NCBI RefSeq assembly: GCF_021991635.1
Contig: NZ_JAFFJA010000010.1
Coordinates: 1 to 54,864, forward strand
DNA from: Tepidanaerobacter sp. GT38
GTDB lineage: Bacteria; Bacillota; Thermosediminibacteria; Thermosediminibacterales; Tepidanaerobacteraceae
Direction: 5' to 3'
DNA: 54,864 nucleotides
Positions 26,616 through 35,129 of this stretch are shown here, one piece after another. The translations under genes were made by a program, and so were the position numbers. How positions within the stretch are numbered: the stretch's first letter is position 1; every line of letters begins with the position of its first letter. Under the pieces are notes generated by a model that ran no database searches, was not told the DNA's origin, and saw only the letters and a program-made list of their open reading frames with translations.

Positions 26616-26807
26616 ATGGCTCGTCGTCGTAGTGTCATGTCTGAGGACCTTAAGTATGAGTTGGCTAAGGAACTTGGTGTGGCTGATACGGTGGCGACAA
26701 AAGGATGGGGAGAAGTTTCATCCAGAAATTGCGGTAATCTGGTGAGACTTGCCATTGAAAAAGCGGAAAAGGCCCTTGCCGCTCAAAATGGCAACCCACA
26801 GAAGTAG
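26616..26807 (+). CDS. alpha/beta-type small acid-soluble spore protein
   Basis: Spore DNA-binding protein of 63 aa that coats and protects forespore DNA and is degraded at germination. It begins MARRRSVMSEDLKYELAKEL, the clostridial form of the family, with the germination-protease region YELAKELG, and has the second conserved half GWGEVSSRNCGNLVRLAIEK. A Cys occupies the position before G-N-L-V where Asp/Glu/Ala is more usual. ATG 26616 is chosen because AAGGAGG ends 7 bases upstream; ATG 26610 overlaps that site. Confidence 0.93.
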   Translation: MARRRSVMSEDLKYELAKELGVADTVATKGWGEVSSRNCGNLVRLAIEKAEKALAAQNGNPQK

Positions 26808-26829
26808 CAGTACTCCTGAAGACGCACAA

Positions 26830-26862
26830 AAAACCAGGGTAATTCTTTTAACCCTGGTTTTT
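26830..26862. terminator. bidirectional terminator between spore protein and hydrogenase operon
   Basis: AAAACCAGGGT and ACCCTGGTTTT make an 11-bp stem with a 10-base loop and A/T flanks. Its right arm lies inside the last codons of the convergent cytochrome b gene. Confidence 0.85.
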
Positions 26863-27531
26863 ACCTTTTCTTTTAACCCTTACCCACCCCGTAAGTATAG
26901 ATTGGCTTTTGGCAATATCCTCAGTGTGGGCCAGGTATATGTGAAGCATAATTGTCATGATAAAATAGATAGAGATGAAATATTTGGTAGTTCGAAGCTG
27001 CTGCGGCAAAATCAGCTTTGACATGATAGATAGCACAGTGCTTTTTGATACAAAGGCTGGGTTTAACAGCATTATACCAGCAAACGTTTGATAAAAGATG
27101 CCGATTAGCCAAGACAGTATAGTGATTTTCTGCCCAATATTGTATTTAGTTCTCAAGGGCGGCGGATTTTGTCTTAAAAAAAGATAGTATTTGGCAAGCT
27201 CAGGAAAAGTCTTAAAATCTTTAAGTTTTATGGAAAAGTTGATATAGTCGCCAGATACAAAAGCATATCCCAGGCGATACAGCACGATGCTAAAGGCCAC
27301 AAATCCCGCGGATATATGCACAAACCTTATGGTCCTCATGGGGAAAAGGGCGTAAGCAAAGCTTATCATCAGACCGCTGATTATTGTAAGAGACAGACTC
27401 GCCACGAGTACCCAGTGGAAAACCCTAATTGGTAGCGGATATAAAAGTATATTTACATATGAAGCTGAAGTGCTTTGTACAGTTTTCAAAGGTTCAGGCT
27501 GTGTCCGCTTTAGTTCCTCAGAGGATTTCAA
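26848..27531 (-). CDS. [NiFe] hydrogenase b-type cytochrome subunit
   Basis: Membrane cytochrome b of 227 aa that should anchor the hydrogenase and pass electrons from its small subunit to menaquinone or another membrane carrier. Four hydrophobic segments are visible with likely haem-ligand histidines: PLPIRVFHWVLVASLSLTII, FVHISAGFVAFSIVLYRLGY, GQKITILSWLIGIFYQTFAG, and ISIYFIMTIMLHIYLAHTED. This matches the HyaC/HupC family in length and order. Its start overlaps the end of the large-subunit gene by 14 bp. The stop codon lies in the shared terminator. Any lost helix or fusion is not evident. Confidence 0.88.
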   Translation of the reverse strand: MKSSEELKRTQPEPLKTVQSTSASYVNILLYPLPIRVFHWVLVASLSLTIISGLMISFAYALFPMRTIRFVHISAGFVAFSIVLYRLGYAFVSGDYINFSIKLKDFKTFPELAKYYLFLRQNPPPLRTKYNIGQKITILSWLIGIFYQTFAGIMLLNPAFVSKSTVLSIMSKLILPQQLRTTKYFISIYFIMTIMLHIYLAHTEDIAKSQSILTGWVRVKRKGKNQG

Positions 27532-28921
27532 TGTAATTCTCCCGCCCTTTCATGTCAATCATATGTATGGCACAGGCAAGACACGGGTCAAAACTTCTGG
27601 CTACTCGTCCAACTTCTATGGGTTGGTCAAAATCTTCTATAGGTGTGCCTACCAGAGCCTCTTCTACGGGTCCTCGTATGCCCCGGTCATCTCGCGGTGA
27701 ACAATTCCACGCAGATGGAGTAATTATCTGATAGTGAGTTATCCTGCCGGCTCTCAACCTCATCCAATGCCCCAGGCCCCCTCGCATAGCTTCCACCATT
27801 CCGATTCCCTCTGCATCTTGTGGTATGTCATATGGAGTAAATACCGGTTTTCCTATTTCCACGTCCCCGCACCATTCTTCCATCATTTGTGCTACTATTT
27901 TGGCCTCAATTACACGGGCGGCGATCCGGTCCATGGTGCTGTAGCCGCCATCGTAATAGCCGCTTAAGATAAGCCTTGCCAAGGGACCACTTTCCACCGA
28001 ATGGCCTTTGTACCTGGGGGCCTTTACCCAGGAATATGCCTCCTTTTTGTTGGTATCAGGCTGAGTTTCCCCTTTTTGGGGCTCAAGAGGTGGAGAATTT
28101 TTGTACCAGGAATACTTTACATGCTCAGTGATTGAATTGGCATCTAACTTTTCCTGTTTGCTGCCGATTATGACCCCTGGCTTAAAGTAAAAAGCATCCT
28201 TTTTATCCGGATGCGGAAACATACCGAACGCCATTAAATTTCCGTGACCGATGCCTATCTTATAATAATCTTCGTAAGCTGTGGCGACTTTTTCCAGATC
28301 CGCCATCATCTTATTTTCAATAAAGTTACGCACTCGGGAAAGCATTGACAAAAACATGCGTATATTGTCACCGGTTGGAGTAACGGTAGCGCCACCTGCC
28401 AAAATGCCGTGATTGTGGGGGATTTTACCGCCGAATATGGTGACCATGTCGTGAGCAGTTCGAGATATATGTATGCTTTCCAAATAATTTTCATAAATCT
28501 TTTCGCTTTCAGCTTTTGACAGCCGATAGTCTACTTCATATCGCGGCGTAAAAGGGGGTCTATCGGGCCCTCGCACAAAATCCGGTATTGTTAAAAAGTA
28601 AAAGTGTCTAATGTGGTTTTGAAGCAAATCTGCTCCAAAAATCAAATTTCTAATAATGATGCCGTTTCGGGGAGGTTTTATCTTAAAAGCGTCTTCCAGG
28701 GCAAGACTTGCTGCCATACTATGAGCTGTAGAACATATACCGCATATGCGCTCCGTCAAATAAACAGCGTCCCTTGGATCCCTGCCCTGCAAAATCTTTT
28801 CAATTCCCCTGAAGAATATTCCGCTGGAATATGCATCAATGACCTGGCCATTTTCTATATTTACATCTATTCGCCAAAATCCATTTAGCCTAGTTATTGG
28901 GCTGATGATTTTAGTAGGCAA
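27518..28921 (-). CDS. [NiFe] hydrogenase large subunit
   Basis: Catalytic subunit of a group 1-type uptake hydrogenase, 467 aa. The nickel-binding cysteines are in ERICGICSTAH (Cys60, Cys63, with His67) and FDPCLACAIH (Cys447, Cys450, His453), so all four ligands are present. FFRGIE (Glu41) matches the proton-path glutamate region. After His453 there is a 14-residue tail (MIDMKGRENYIEIL) of the kind removed by a maturation endopeptidase. The start is ATG 28921, only 4 bp after the small-subunit stop. No hyp or endopeptidase gene is in the window, so maturation must rely on genes elsewhere. The protein would be carried out through Tat with the small subunit. Confidence 0.93.
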   Translation of the reverse strand: MPTKIISPITRLNGFWRIDVNIENGQVIDAYSSGIFFRGIEKILQGRDPRDAVYLTERICGICSTAHSMAASLALEDAFKIKPPRNGIIIRNLIFGADLLQNHIRHFYFLTIPDFVRGPDRPPFTPRYEVDYRLSKAESEKIYENYLESIHISRTAHDMVTIFGGKIPHNHGILAGGATVTPTGDNIRMFLSMLSRVRNFIENKMMADLEKVATAYEDYYKIGIGHGNLMAFGMFPHPDKKDAFYFKPGVIIGSKQEKLDANSITEHVKYSWYKNSPPLEPQKGETQPDTNKKEAYSWVKAPRYKGHSVESGPLARLILSGYYDGGYSTMDRIAARVIEAKIVAQMMEEWCGDVEIGKPVFTPYDIPQDAEGIGMVEAMRGGLGHWMRLRAGRITHYQIITPSAWNCSPRDDRGIRGPVEEALVGTPIEDFDQPIEVGRVARSFDPCLACAIHMIDMKGRENYIEIL

Positions 28922-28925
28922 AGAA

Positions 28926-30212
28926 TCACCTCCTGAGCTTCTTGGCGACTAATTTTTTCGGCTTTTTGACCTTTGGCCCGGGTGCCAGTTCCTCGGCTAT
29001 TTCCTCACTATTTTTAGAGCTTTTTTCTTCAATGGGCTTTGCTGTTGGATTTTCATCGGTCATCAATGCAGATTTATCCGCATCCTGCAGGTCTTCATCA
29101 AAACTTTCAAATTCATTTAGCTTCTCCTTCACAATATTTCCCAATGCTTTGCCTACATCTTTAGTTTCACTTGATTCTACAAGATGCTTGTAAATACGGC
29201 CTTTACTGGCACTTACTATAGCATGAGTTCCAATTGCAAAAGCTGCAGTGCCTACTGCTGCCTTGCCGATTAATGATGCGTTGGCATTTATCTTTGGCAA
29301 TTTTACATCAGGCAAATGGGCAAAAAACGGTGACATCCGATCGGGAAACTCAGGGCTGGCACATCCAATGCAGGGGGTATTGGCCCCTATTGGCCAGTTT
29401 ATATGCATGCTGTTCCACTTCCTGGTAGGGCAGTCGGAGTAAGTAACAGGGCCTTTACAGCCTATTTGAAATAGGCATCCGTCATCCCCTGGATATTTTG
29501 CAAAAATGCCATTTTCAAAGTGCTGCCGTCTGGGACAAAATTCATGGATAGTATGCTCGTAAAACATGCGAGGCCTTCCCATGGCATCAAGATTCGGAAC
29601 GCCATATAAAATTACATGGGATAAAGTTCCCACAAACCAGTCCGGGTGCGCGGGACACCCCGGCACATTTATGACCTGGATTCCCTTTAGCACCTTATGC
29701 ACCGGCACAGACCCGGAAGGATTAGGATCTGCAGCATAGGGGCCGCCAAAAGACGCACAAGATCCTATAGCAATGACATGCTTTGCACGCTCACCCAAAA
29801 ACTTTACCGCTTCCAAATTCGTAAGTGGCGTGCCGTCCTGGTAATATCCAATATTTCCATAAAAACCATTTTCTCTGGTGGGAACGGTGCCCTCTGCCAC
29901 CAGTATGTACTTTCCCGCTTCTCGAGTTGCCACATCATAAAGATGCTTTAATGCAAGCTCACCTTCGGCCGCCATTAAAGTGTTCTGATATTCCAACCTT
30001 ATTGTATCTTTTAGGAGTTGCTCCACATCAGGGTTTAAAGTGTTGGCAAAGGAGAGAAAGTCACCGGTGCAGGTCATCATTTCAAGCCATATAACCGTTA
30101 CCTTTTCTCCTCTTTCATCTAAAGCCTCTACGACTTTTGGCAGCAAAACTCCTGATAAGGTAAGGGCCGCTGAAGAAAGGCACAATTTTATAAATTCCCG
30201 TCGCGTTATCAT
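28926..30212 (-). CDS. [NiFe] hydrogenase small subunit with Tat signal, Asp at a proximal-cluster ligand and long tail
   Basis: Electron-transfer subunit of 428 aa. A Tat signal TRREFIK (residues 3-9) directs export. Cluster ligands map onto the standard set: proximal Cys48, Asp51 (Cys in most enzymes; CTGD instead of CTGC), Cys152 (IGSCASFGG) and Cys186 (VPGCPAHP); distal His223, Cys226, Cys246, Cys252; medial Cys261, Cys281, Cys284. A C-terminal membrane helix lies at about 312-336. Beyond it is an unusual tail of about 92 charged residues, ending KVKKPKKLVAKKLRR. It is the first gene of the three-gene operon. A C-x-G-D arrangement is known, as I recall, in the actinobacterial-type (group 1h) enzymes, so this is not simply an inactive subunit. 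Confidence 0.92.
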   Translation of the reverse strand: MITRREFIKLCLSSAALTLSGVLLPKVVEALDERGEKVTVIWLEMMTCTGDFLSFANTLNPDVEQLLKDTIRLEYQNTLMAAEGELALKHLYDVATREAGKYILVAEGTVPTRENGFYGNIGYYQDGTPLTNLEAVKFLGERAKHVIAIGSCASFGGPYAADPNPSGSVPVHKVLKGIQVINVPGCPAHPDWFVGTLSHVILYGVPNLDAMGRPRMFYEHTIHEFCPRRQHFENGIFAKYPGDDGCLFQIGCKGPVTYSDCPTRKWNSMHINWPIGANTPCIGCASPEFPDRMSPFFAHLPDVKLPKINANASLIGKAAVGTAAFAIGTHAIVSASKGRIYKHLVESSETKDVGKALGNIVKEKLNEFESFDEDLQDADKSALMTDENPTAKPIEEKSSKNSEEIAEELAPGPKVKKPKKLVAKKLRR

Positions 30213-30404
30213 GGAATTCTCCTTCTACAAAATCTGATCGCAGCAGCGTAAATAGCAAATATTTTATGCCTGCATAGATAGGTAATTAAGTTATTAATAG
30301 AATTTACTATCTACGATAGATTTATTCCAGTATATAGGCTTACCGTAACCTGTTGCCTGTGGCCTGAATATACTATATATACGTTTTGATATTAATTGGT
30401 GTAG

Positions 30405-30842
30405 GTGATAGATTTGAATTTACCTCAATATGCTTTTGGCAGTCGTCACCTAAAAAAACAAAAGCCTCTCATTAAAGGGACCGATGTTCGCCATCTGCAG
30501 CAGGCCTTAAAACACTTGGGCTTTTTCCGAGCTCGAGTTGACGGCGTATTTGGGTATAAGACCTATGAGGCGGTTAGGGAATTTCAAAGGTTTTTTAACT
30601 TACGACAAAGCGGGACAGTTGCTGATGATGAGCTAGGTATATTAAAAGAATTTACCCGGGTCGGCATCAACAAGTGGTATACTCCTTGGCGCGACTTTGC
30701 CTATTCCAGCTATTTGCCCGTTTCAATTTCTGCGGAGCTGGGAATTATAAAAACCTGGAATATTCCCGAAATTGTTGCTTTAAACTCCACATCTGATAGA
30801 TTAATAGCAACTACAAAAAACAAATCCTCGCAATTAGTTTAA
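30405..30842 (+). CDS. N-terminal part of a split peptidoglycan-binding/beta-propeller protein
   Basis: This frame gives a peptidoglycan-binding domain (PG_binding_1; KGTDVRHLQQALKHLGFFRA, VDGVFGYKTYEAVREFQRFF) at about residues 20-85, then the start of a PQQ-like propeller (NIPEIVALNSTSDRLIATTK) and a stop after ten more codons. The rest of the propeller lies in the -1 frame from 30821 to 31654. The break falls exactly at A AAA AAC (30815-30821), so the gene is either joined by frameshifting or broken by loss of one A. GTG 30405 opens the frame; TTG 30414 has a better-spaced AGGTGAT and may be the start. No signal peptide is visible. Confidence 0.75.
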   Translation: MIDLNLPQYAFGSRHLKKQKPLIKGTDVRHLQQALKHLGFFRARVDGVFGYKTYEAVREFQRFFNLRQSGTVADDELGILKEFTRVGINKWYTPWRDFAYSSYLPVSISAELGIIKTWNIPEIVALNSTSDRLIATTKNKSSQLV

Positions 30843-30876
30843 TATCAGGAGAGGTACTTTGGAAAAATGCGAGGAT
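30815..30876 (+). other. slippery heptamer A AAA AAC followed by a 9-bp inverted repeat
   Basis: In the reading frame of the upstream ORF the bases fall as ACA AAA AAC, a textbook X XXY YYZ -1 frameshift site (30815-30821). Slippage by -1 reads CAA ATC CTC GCA, which continues the propeller without a stop. Two bases later ATCCTCGCA (30824-30832) pairs perfectly with TGCGAGGAT (30868-30876). The spacer is shorter than usual, and no upstream ribosome-like stimulator is seen. Confidence 0.5.
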
Positions 30877-30916
30877 ATTTCCGGAAGCACCGCCTGTTAT
30901 CTCTGAAGGGCAGCTA

Positions 30917-31654
30917 TTGGTACCAATGCAAAGTATTGAGGTGCTTGACTTGTATTCCGGCAAAGGCATATGCAGCATAGATCAAGATGTGTTTACAACA
31001 TCTGTGGCAGCAAGTGGCGGTAAGATATATGCGTCTTCGGGAGGAGCCGTTTACGCCTTTGACCGAAAGGGCAATGTATTGTGGAAGTACAGAACCGATG
31101 GGGCTTTTTGCACTTCACCTGCATTGGGTTATGATCTGATATATTTTGCGTCATATGACAGGAATATCTATTGCCTTGATGACAAGGGAGAGCTGTATTG
31201 GAAAACCAAAATTTCAGATATAGTTAAACTGCCTCTTACCCTCTGGGACGGCAAGATCTTTGCAGTATTACAGGATTCCTGGATCTTGGCTATAAATCCC
31301 CTACTTGGGCAAATCATATGGCAAAAAAAGCTTTCCGATGAAGAGTATATGATGCCGGCTTTTCATCAGGATTTTATGATCCTGGTAAATTACAAGGGCC
31401 AGATTACGGCATTAAGTTTCCAAAGTGCCAACATAAAATGGGTAGCAGAATTGCCGGCTGCTCCGACAACTTCTCCAATTGCATTAAAAGACACATTTTT
31501 TATAGGTACTGAAGAAGGACTCGTTGCATATGATCTAAAAACTTTAGAAAACAAGCTGTATCTAGCAGGTGAAAAAATAACGGCAGTTATGCCGACAGCT
31601 TTGAGCATATTTGTGGCAACGGATAAAAAATTGGCAAAACTCGTACCGAAATAA
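30917..31654 (+). CDS. C-terminal PQQ-like beta-propeller part of the split gene
   Basis: This frame carries PQQ-like propeller blades (KIYASSGGAVYAFDRKGNVL, DLIYFASYDRNIYCLDDKGE, QSANIKWVAELPAAPTTSPI) through to VATDKKLAKLVPK. Coding in this frame really begins at 30821, where it continues the upstream ORF: translated from there, QILAISLISGEVLWKNARIF joins smoothly. The listed TTG 30917 has GAAGGG six bases upstream, so independent initiation is possible but would lack the first blade. The fused product would have about 415 residues: peptidoglycan-binding domain plus propeller, with no visible signal peptide. Its role is unknown; it may concern cell wall or spore cortex. Confidence 0.72.
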   Translation: MVPMQSIEVLDLYSGKGICSIDQDVFTTSVAASGGKIYASSGGAVYAFDRKGNVLWKYRTDGAFCTSPALGYDLIYFASYDRNIYCLDDKGELYWKTKISDIVKLPLTLWDGKIFAVLQDSWILAINPLLGQIIWQKKLSDEEYMMPAFHQDFMILVNYKGQITALSFQSANIKWVAELPAAPTTSPIALKDTFFIGTEEGLVAYDLKTLENKLYLAGEKITAVMPTALSIFVATDKKLAKLVPK

Positions 31655-31747
31655 AAGAAAATCTTAAGCCTTTTTATTGTTTTAAAAAGCCAGATATGAT
31701 ATTATTTTTTCAAAACTGTTTATGTATACTGGAGAGGAGTATAAACA

Positions 31748-32572
31748 GTGAATAATGGCAATAAACCCATCGGTCTTTTTGATTCAGGAATTGGAGGCCT
31801 GACCGTTGCCAGGGAAATTATGAAGTTGCTACCCAACGAAAATATAGTTTATTTCGGAGACACTGCGCGAGTGCCCTATGGCTCCAAATCACCGGAAGTT
31901 ATTACGCAATATACCCTGGAAGCCGTAAGTTTTTTGCTAAGTCAGGATGTTAAGCTTATTGTGTTTGCATGCAACACTGTCACTGCTACATGCCTTGAAA
32001 AACTTTCTGCATCATTATCCGTGCCGGTTATTGGAGTTATAGAGCCGGGAGCCAGAGCTGCAGTAAATGCCACCAAAAACAATAGGGTCGGGGTAATTGG
32101 AACGGAACGCACGGTGCAAAGCCGCGCCTATGAAACCGCAATTAGTGCTTTAAATAGTCAAATCAGTGTACATTCAAAGGCTTGTCCATTATTTGTCTCA
32201 TTAGTTGAGGAAGGATGGCTGGAAAATGAAGCCGCCTATCATACTGCCAAAATTTACTTAGAGCCTCTAAAAGAGCAGGGAATAGATGCATTAGTGTTAG
32301 GATGCACTCATTTTCCCCATTTAAAAACTGTAATAGGAAAGGTTATGGGCGAAGGTGTTGAGCTGGTAGACCCTGCTGAAGAGACAGCTAAGGAAGTTTT
32401 CCAGATTTTAAATGAGAAAAACCTACTTAGGCAGGAAGAAACACCAGCAACTTATCGATATTTTGTAAGCAGCAATCCGGAAAAATTTGCCCGGGTTGGA
32501 GCGAGTTTCTTAAACAGACCTATTGAACCCATAAGCGTAATTGACCCTCAGCAATTTAAAGATAAGGTTTGA
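31748..32572 (+). CDS. murI: glutamate racemase
   Basis: Converts L-glutamate to D-glutamate for peptidoglycan; 274 aa, cytoplasmic. It begins with PIGLFDSGIGGLTVAREI, typical of MurI. The two catalytic cysteines are Cys75 (VFACNTVTA) and Cys186 (LGCTHFP), and YFGDTARVPYGSKS is conserved. GTG 31748 is the start, with GGAGAGGAG 8 bases upstream. It lies 94 bp after the propeller gene and before the pyrimidine leader, whose promoter follows at 32651. Confidence 0.95.
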   Translation: MNNGNKPIGLFDSGIGGLTVAREIMKLLPNENIVYFGDTARVPYGSKSPEVITQYTLEAVSFLLSQDVKLIVFACNTVTATCLEKLSASLSVPVIGVIEPGARAAVNATKNNRVGVIGTERTVQSRAYETAISALNSQISVHSKACPLFVSLVEEGWLENEAAYHTAKIYLEPLKEQGIDALVLGCTHFPHLKTVIGKVMGEGVELVDPAEETAKEVFQILNEKNLLRQEETPATYRYFVSSNPEKFARVGASFLNRPIEPISVIDPQQFKDKV

Positions 32573-32650
32573 TTTGCCAAAAAGGCATCAGCATAGAACA
32601 AATACGGAAGATAAAGTATATTTTAAGATACATAAGATCACAAAAAACAT

Positions 32651-32680
32651 TTGACAAGGATAGGTCTACCGTGGTATATT
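32651..32680 (+). promoter_or_regulatory. sigma-A promoter of the pyr operon
   Basis: TTGACA at 32651-32656 and TATATT at 32675-32680 with 18-bp spacing. Transcription would begin near 32687, giving a leader of about 240 bases before pyrB. With the two leader terminators and the PyrR site, this accounts for most of the 355-bp gap 32573-32928. Confidence 0.75.
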
Positions 32681-32712
32681 AATAAAAATTAAAAATCGAA
32701 CCAATGCAAGAC

Positions 32713-32807
32713 CTTTAAATCTGGTCCAGCGAGGCCGGCAAGGTTAAGCGCATTTACGTTTACTAGGGATACAAATGCCTTTTTCCGCCTCGGAAAAGGC
32801 TTTTTTT
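32713..32807 (+). promoter_or_regulatory. PyrR-dependent transcription attenuator of the pyr operon
   Basis: The leader carries a PyrR-binding loop: CTGGTCCAGCGAGGCCGG with flanking CCTTTAAAT and CAAGG matches the known site (GUCCAGnGAGGC with CCUU/AAGG-type arms). Downstream is an intrinsic terminator, GCCTTTT(T)CCG / CGGAAAAGGC at 32777-32800, followed by seven T. In Bacillus, PyrR with bound UMP stabilises the loop so that the terminator forms. No pyrR gene is in the window. Confidence 0.85.
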
Positions 32808-32861
32808 GTAAAATAATATAGTCTATTTATATCTTTATGCGTTGAAATTTCCCTTTACACC

Positions 32862-32895
32862 AAAAACCCTGCCCCTCGTGGGCAGGGTTTTTTTT
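32862..32895 (+). terminator. second intrinsic terminator in the pyrB leader
   Basis: AAAAACCCTGCCC and GGGCAGGGTTTTT form a 13-bp stem with a five-base loop and eight T, only 34 bp before pyrB. It lies after the PyrR attenuator, in tandem. I found no obvious antiterminator for it. The reading frame TTG 32842 to pyrB is open through it (see findings). Confidence 0.8.
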
Positions 32896-32928
32896 ACTGA
32901 AATTTTAAGACTGGAAGGGAGGAGCTTT

Positions 32929-33852
32929 ATGCTCAGCCAAAAACACCTTTTGGGCCTTGAGAATCTACAAAAATCCGACATCGAACTTCTTTTGGAAACA
33001 GCAGAATCCTTTAAAGAGATAATAGATAGAGATGTAAAAAAAGTTCCCACACTCCGTGGAAAGGCCATAGTAAATCTGTTTTATGAACCAAGCACCAGGA
33101 CCCGCACCTCCTTTGAACTGGCAGGCAAATACCTAAGTGCCGATACTATCAACTTTACATCTTCTGCAAGCAGTGTGCGAAAAGGTGAAACCTTGAAGGA
33201 TACCGCCAAAACTATAGAAATGATGGGCGTAGATGCGGTAATAATAAGGCACAGCAGTTCAGGAGCTGCAAGCTACTTATCCCGACATGTTACAGCATCG
33301 GTAATAAACGCCGGTGACGGCACCCATGAACATCCTACTCAAGCCCTTTTGGACATGTTTACGGTAAAGGAAAAAAAGGGAACTCTTTCAGGCCTAAAAG
33401 TGGCTATTTTCGGAGACATTCTCCACAGCCGCGTGGCCAGGTCTAATATTTTCGGCTTTACAAAGATGGGTTCCGAAGTTTTTGTGGCAGGTCCCAGCAC
33501 ATTGATGCCTCCTGACATAGAACAGATGGGGGCAAAGCCCGTAGAAATCATTGAAGAAGCTGTAAGGGATGCGGATGTGGTAATAGCCCTTCGAATACAG
33601 CTGGAGCGCCAGCAAAAAGGCCTTTTTCCCACAATCCGTGAATATTCCAAGTTTTTCGGATTAAATAAAGACAAGCTGGCTTTGGCCAAATCAGATGCTA
33701 TTTTGCTGCATCCTGGGCCGGTTAACCGTGGAATTGAACTGACATCGGAAGTAATAGATGGCAGCCAGTCTGTCATAAACCAGCAGGTTAAAAACGGCGT
33801 TGCCGTGAGAATGGCAGTATTATATCACCTGATAGGAGGCAGCCGAGAATGA
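32929..33852 (+). CDS. pyrB: aspartate carbamoyltransferase catalytic subunit
   Basis: Condenses carbamoyl phosphate with aspartate, the first committed step of pyrimidine synthesis. 307 aa from ATG 32929 (AAGGGAGGAG upstream), the usual length for the catalytic chain. Conserved sites are present: [16 protein letters not shown] (carbamoyl phosphate), [15 protein letters not shown] (80s loop Ser/Lys), [13 protein letters not shown] and [12 protein letters not shown]. The open frame continues upstream to 32842 but crosses the terminator and lacks a ribosome site, so I leave that out. No pyrI regulatory chain is present. Its stop overlaps pyrC (ATGA). Confidence 0.96.
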   Translation: MLSQKHLLGLENLQKSDIELLLETAESFKEIIDRDVKKVPTLRGKAIVNLFYEPSTRTRTSFELAGKYLSADTINFTSSASSVRKGETLKDTAKTIEMMGVDAVIIRHSSSGAASYLSRHVTASVINAGDGTHEHPTQALLDMFTVKEKKGTLSGLKVAIFGDILHSRVARSNIFGFTKMGSEVFVAGPSTLMPPDIEQMGAKPVEIIEEAVRDADVVIALRIQLERQQKGLFPTIREYSKFFGLNKDKLALAKSDAILLHPGPVNRGIELTSEVIDGSQSVINQQVKNGVAVRMAVLYHLIGGSRE

Positions 33853-35129
33853 AAAAACTTTTAAAGGGAGCAAAAGTTTTAGACCCAAGTCAAAATTTAG
33901 ATGGCATGAGGGATATACTCGTAGTTGACGGGCGCATAGCTGAAATTAAAGAAAACATTGAAATAAGCGGCGCAGAAGTTATCGACCTTTCAAATTATAT
34001 AATCACCCCTGGCTTAATAGATATCCACGCCCATTTCAGGGAGCCCGGGTATGAATATAAGGAAGATATAGAGTCAGGCAGCATGAGTGCAGCCGCCGGA
34101 GGTTTTACAGCGGTGGCATGTATGCCAAACACCAAACCTCCCATCGACAACAGCGCCCTTATTGAATACGTCAAATTCAGAGCTTCCCAGGTGGGGAAAG
34201 CCAAAGTACTCCCAATAGGGTGTGTGACAAAGGGCCAAGAAGGCAAGGAAATCACCGAAATGGGAGACATGGCCCGGGCAGGAGCGGTGGCCTTTTCCGA
34301 TGATGGAAAGCCGGTGGCAAGCAGCTCTTTGATGCGAAAGGCCATGGTCTATGCTGCCATGTTTGATAAAGTTGTCATCGACCATTGTGAAGACCCGTCT
34401 CTTTTTGAAGGAGGCCAGATGAATGAAGGCCGCGTGTCTACGTTGCTGGGCCTTGCGGGCATACCTGCTGCCAGCGAAGAGATAATGGTAGCCAGGGACA
34501 TTTTACTGGCTAAGGCAATGAAGGTTCCCATTCACATAGCTCACATAAGCACAAAAGGTTCAGTAGAACTGATAAGAAAGGCAAAAAGCGAAGGCGTCAG
34601 AGTGACCTGTGAGGTTACGCCTCATCATTTAACCTTAACCGAGGAAGCAGTGATTGGCTATGATACAAATGCCAAAGTCAATCCTCCCCTTCGGACTCAA
34701 GAAGATGTAGATGCGCTGCTGGAAGGTTTAAAAGACGGCACCATTGATGCGATAGCAACTGATCACGCGCCACACCATATTGATGAAAAGGATTTGGAAT
34801 TTGACCAAGCTGCTTTTGGCCTGGTGGGGCTGGAAACTGCTCTGGGTGTCATATTGACAAATGTAGTAGGAAAAAATGGCATTTCTCTAAATACGGGAAT
34901 CCAAAAAATGACCATAGGTCCCGCTAAGGTTTTAGGCCTCGAGATGGGGACGCTGAAGGTTGGAGCTTCAGCAGATATAACGGTGATAGATATCAATAGG
35001 GAATGGATAGTTGATAAAGACAGGTTTTTTTCAAAAGGCAGAAACACTCCCTTCCATGGGCTTAAATTAAAAGGCAAGGCGGTTATGACCATCGTCGATG
35101 GCAATGTAACGTATTCCGAAATTGAATAA
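33849..35129 (+). CDS. pyrC: dihydroorotase
   Basis: Cyclises carbamoyl aspartate to dihydroorotate. 426 aa, class I dihydroorotase. Metal and catalytic residues: [20 protein letters not shown] (His-x-His), [10 protein letters not shown] (Asp), [10 protein letters not shown] (His), [14 protein letters not shown] (His) and [12 protein letters not shown] (catalytic Asp). ATG 33849 overlaps the pyrB stop by 4 bp, so the two are translationally coupled. A gap of 103 bp separates it from carB; carA, its expected neighbour in many Firmicutes, is missing there. Confidence 0.95.
   Translation: MKKLLKGAKVLDPSQNLDGMRDILVVDGRIAEIKENIEISGAEVIDLSNYIITPGLIDIHAHFREPGYEYKEDIESGSMSAAAGGFTAVACMPNTKPPIDNSALIEYVKFRASQVGKAKVLPIGCVTKGQEGKEITEMGDMARAGAVAFSDDGKPVASSSLMRKAMVYAAMFDKVVIDHCEDPSLFEGGQMNEGRVSTLLGLAGIPAASEEIMVARDILLAKAMKVPIHIAHISTKGSVELIRKAKSEGVRVTCEVTPHHLTLTEEAVIGYDTNAKVNPPLRTQEDVDALLEGLKDGTIDAIATDHAPHHIDEKDLEFDQAAFGLVGLETALGVILTNVVGKNGISLNTGIQKMTIGPAKVLGLEMGTLKVGASADITVIDINREWIVDKDRFFSKGRNTPFHGLKLKGKAVMTIVDGNVTYSEIE

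Noticed and set aside
32842-32928. N-terminal extension of PyrB from TTG 32842
   Set aside because: It runs through a strong terminator, lacks a ribosome site, and the ATG at 32929 gives the normal 307-aa length.
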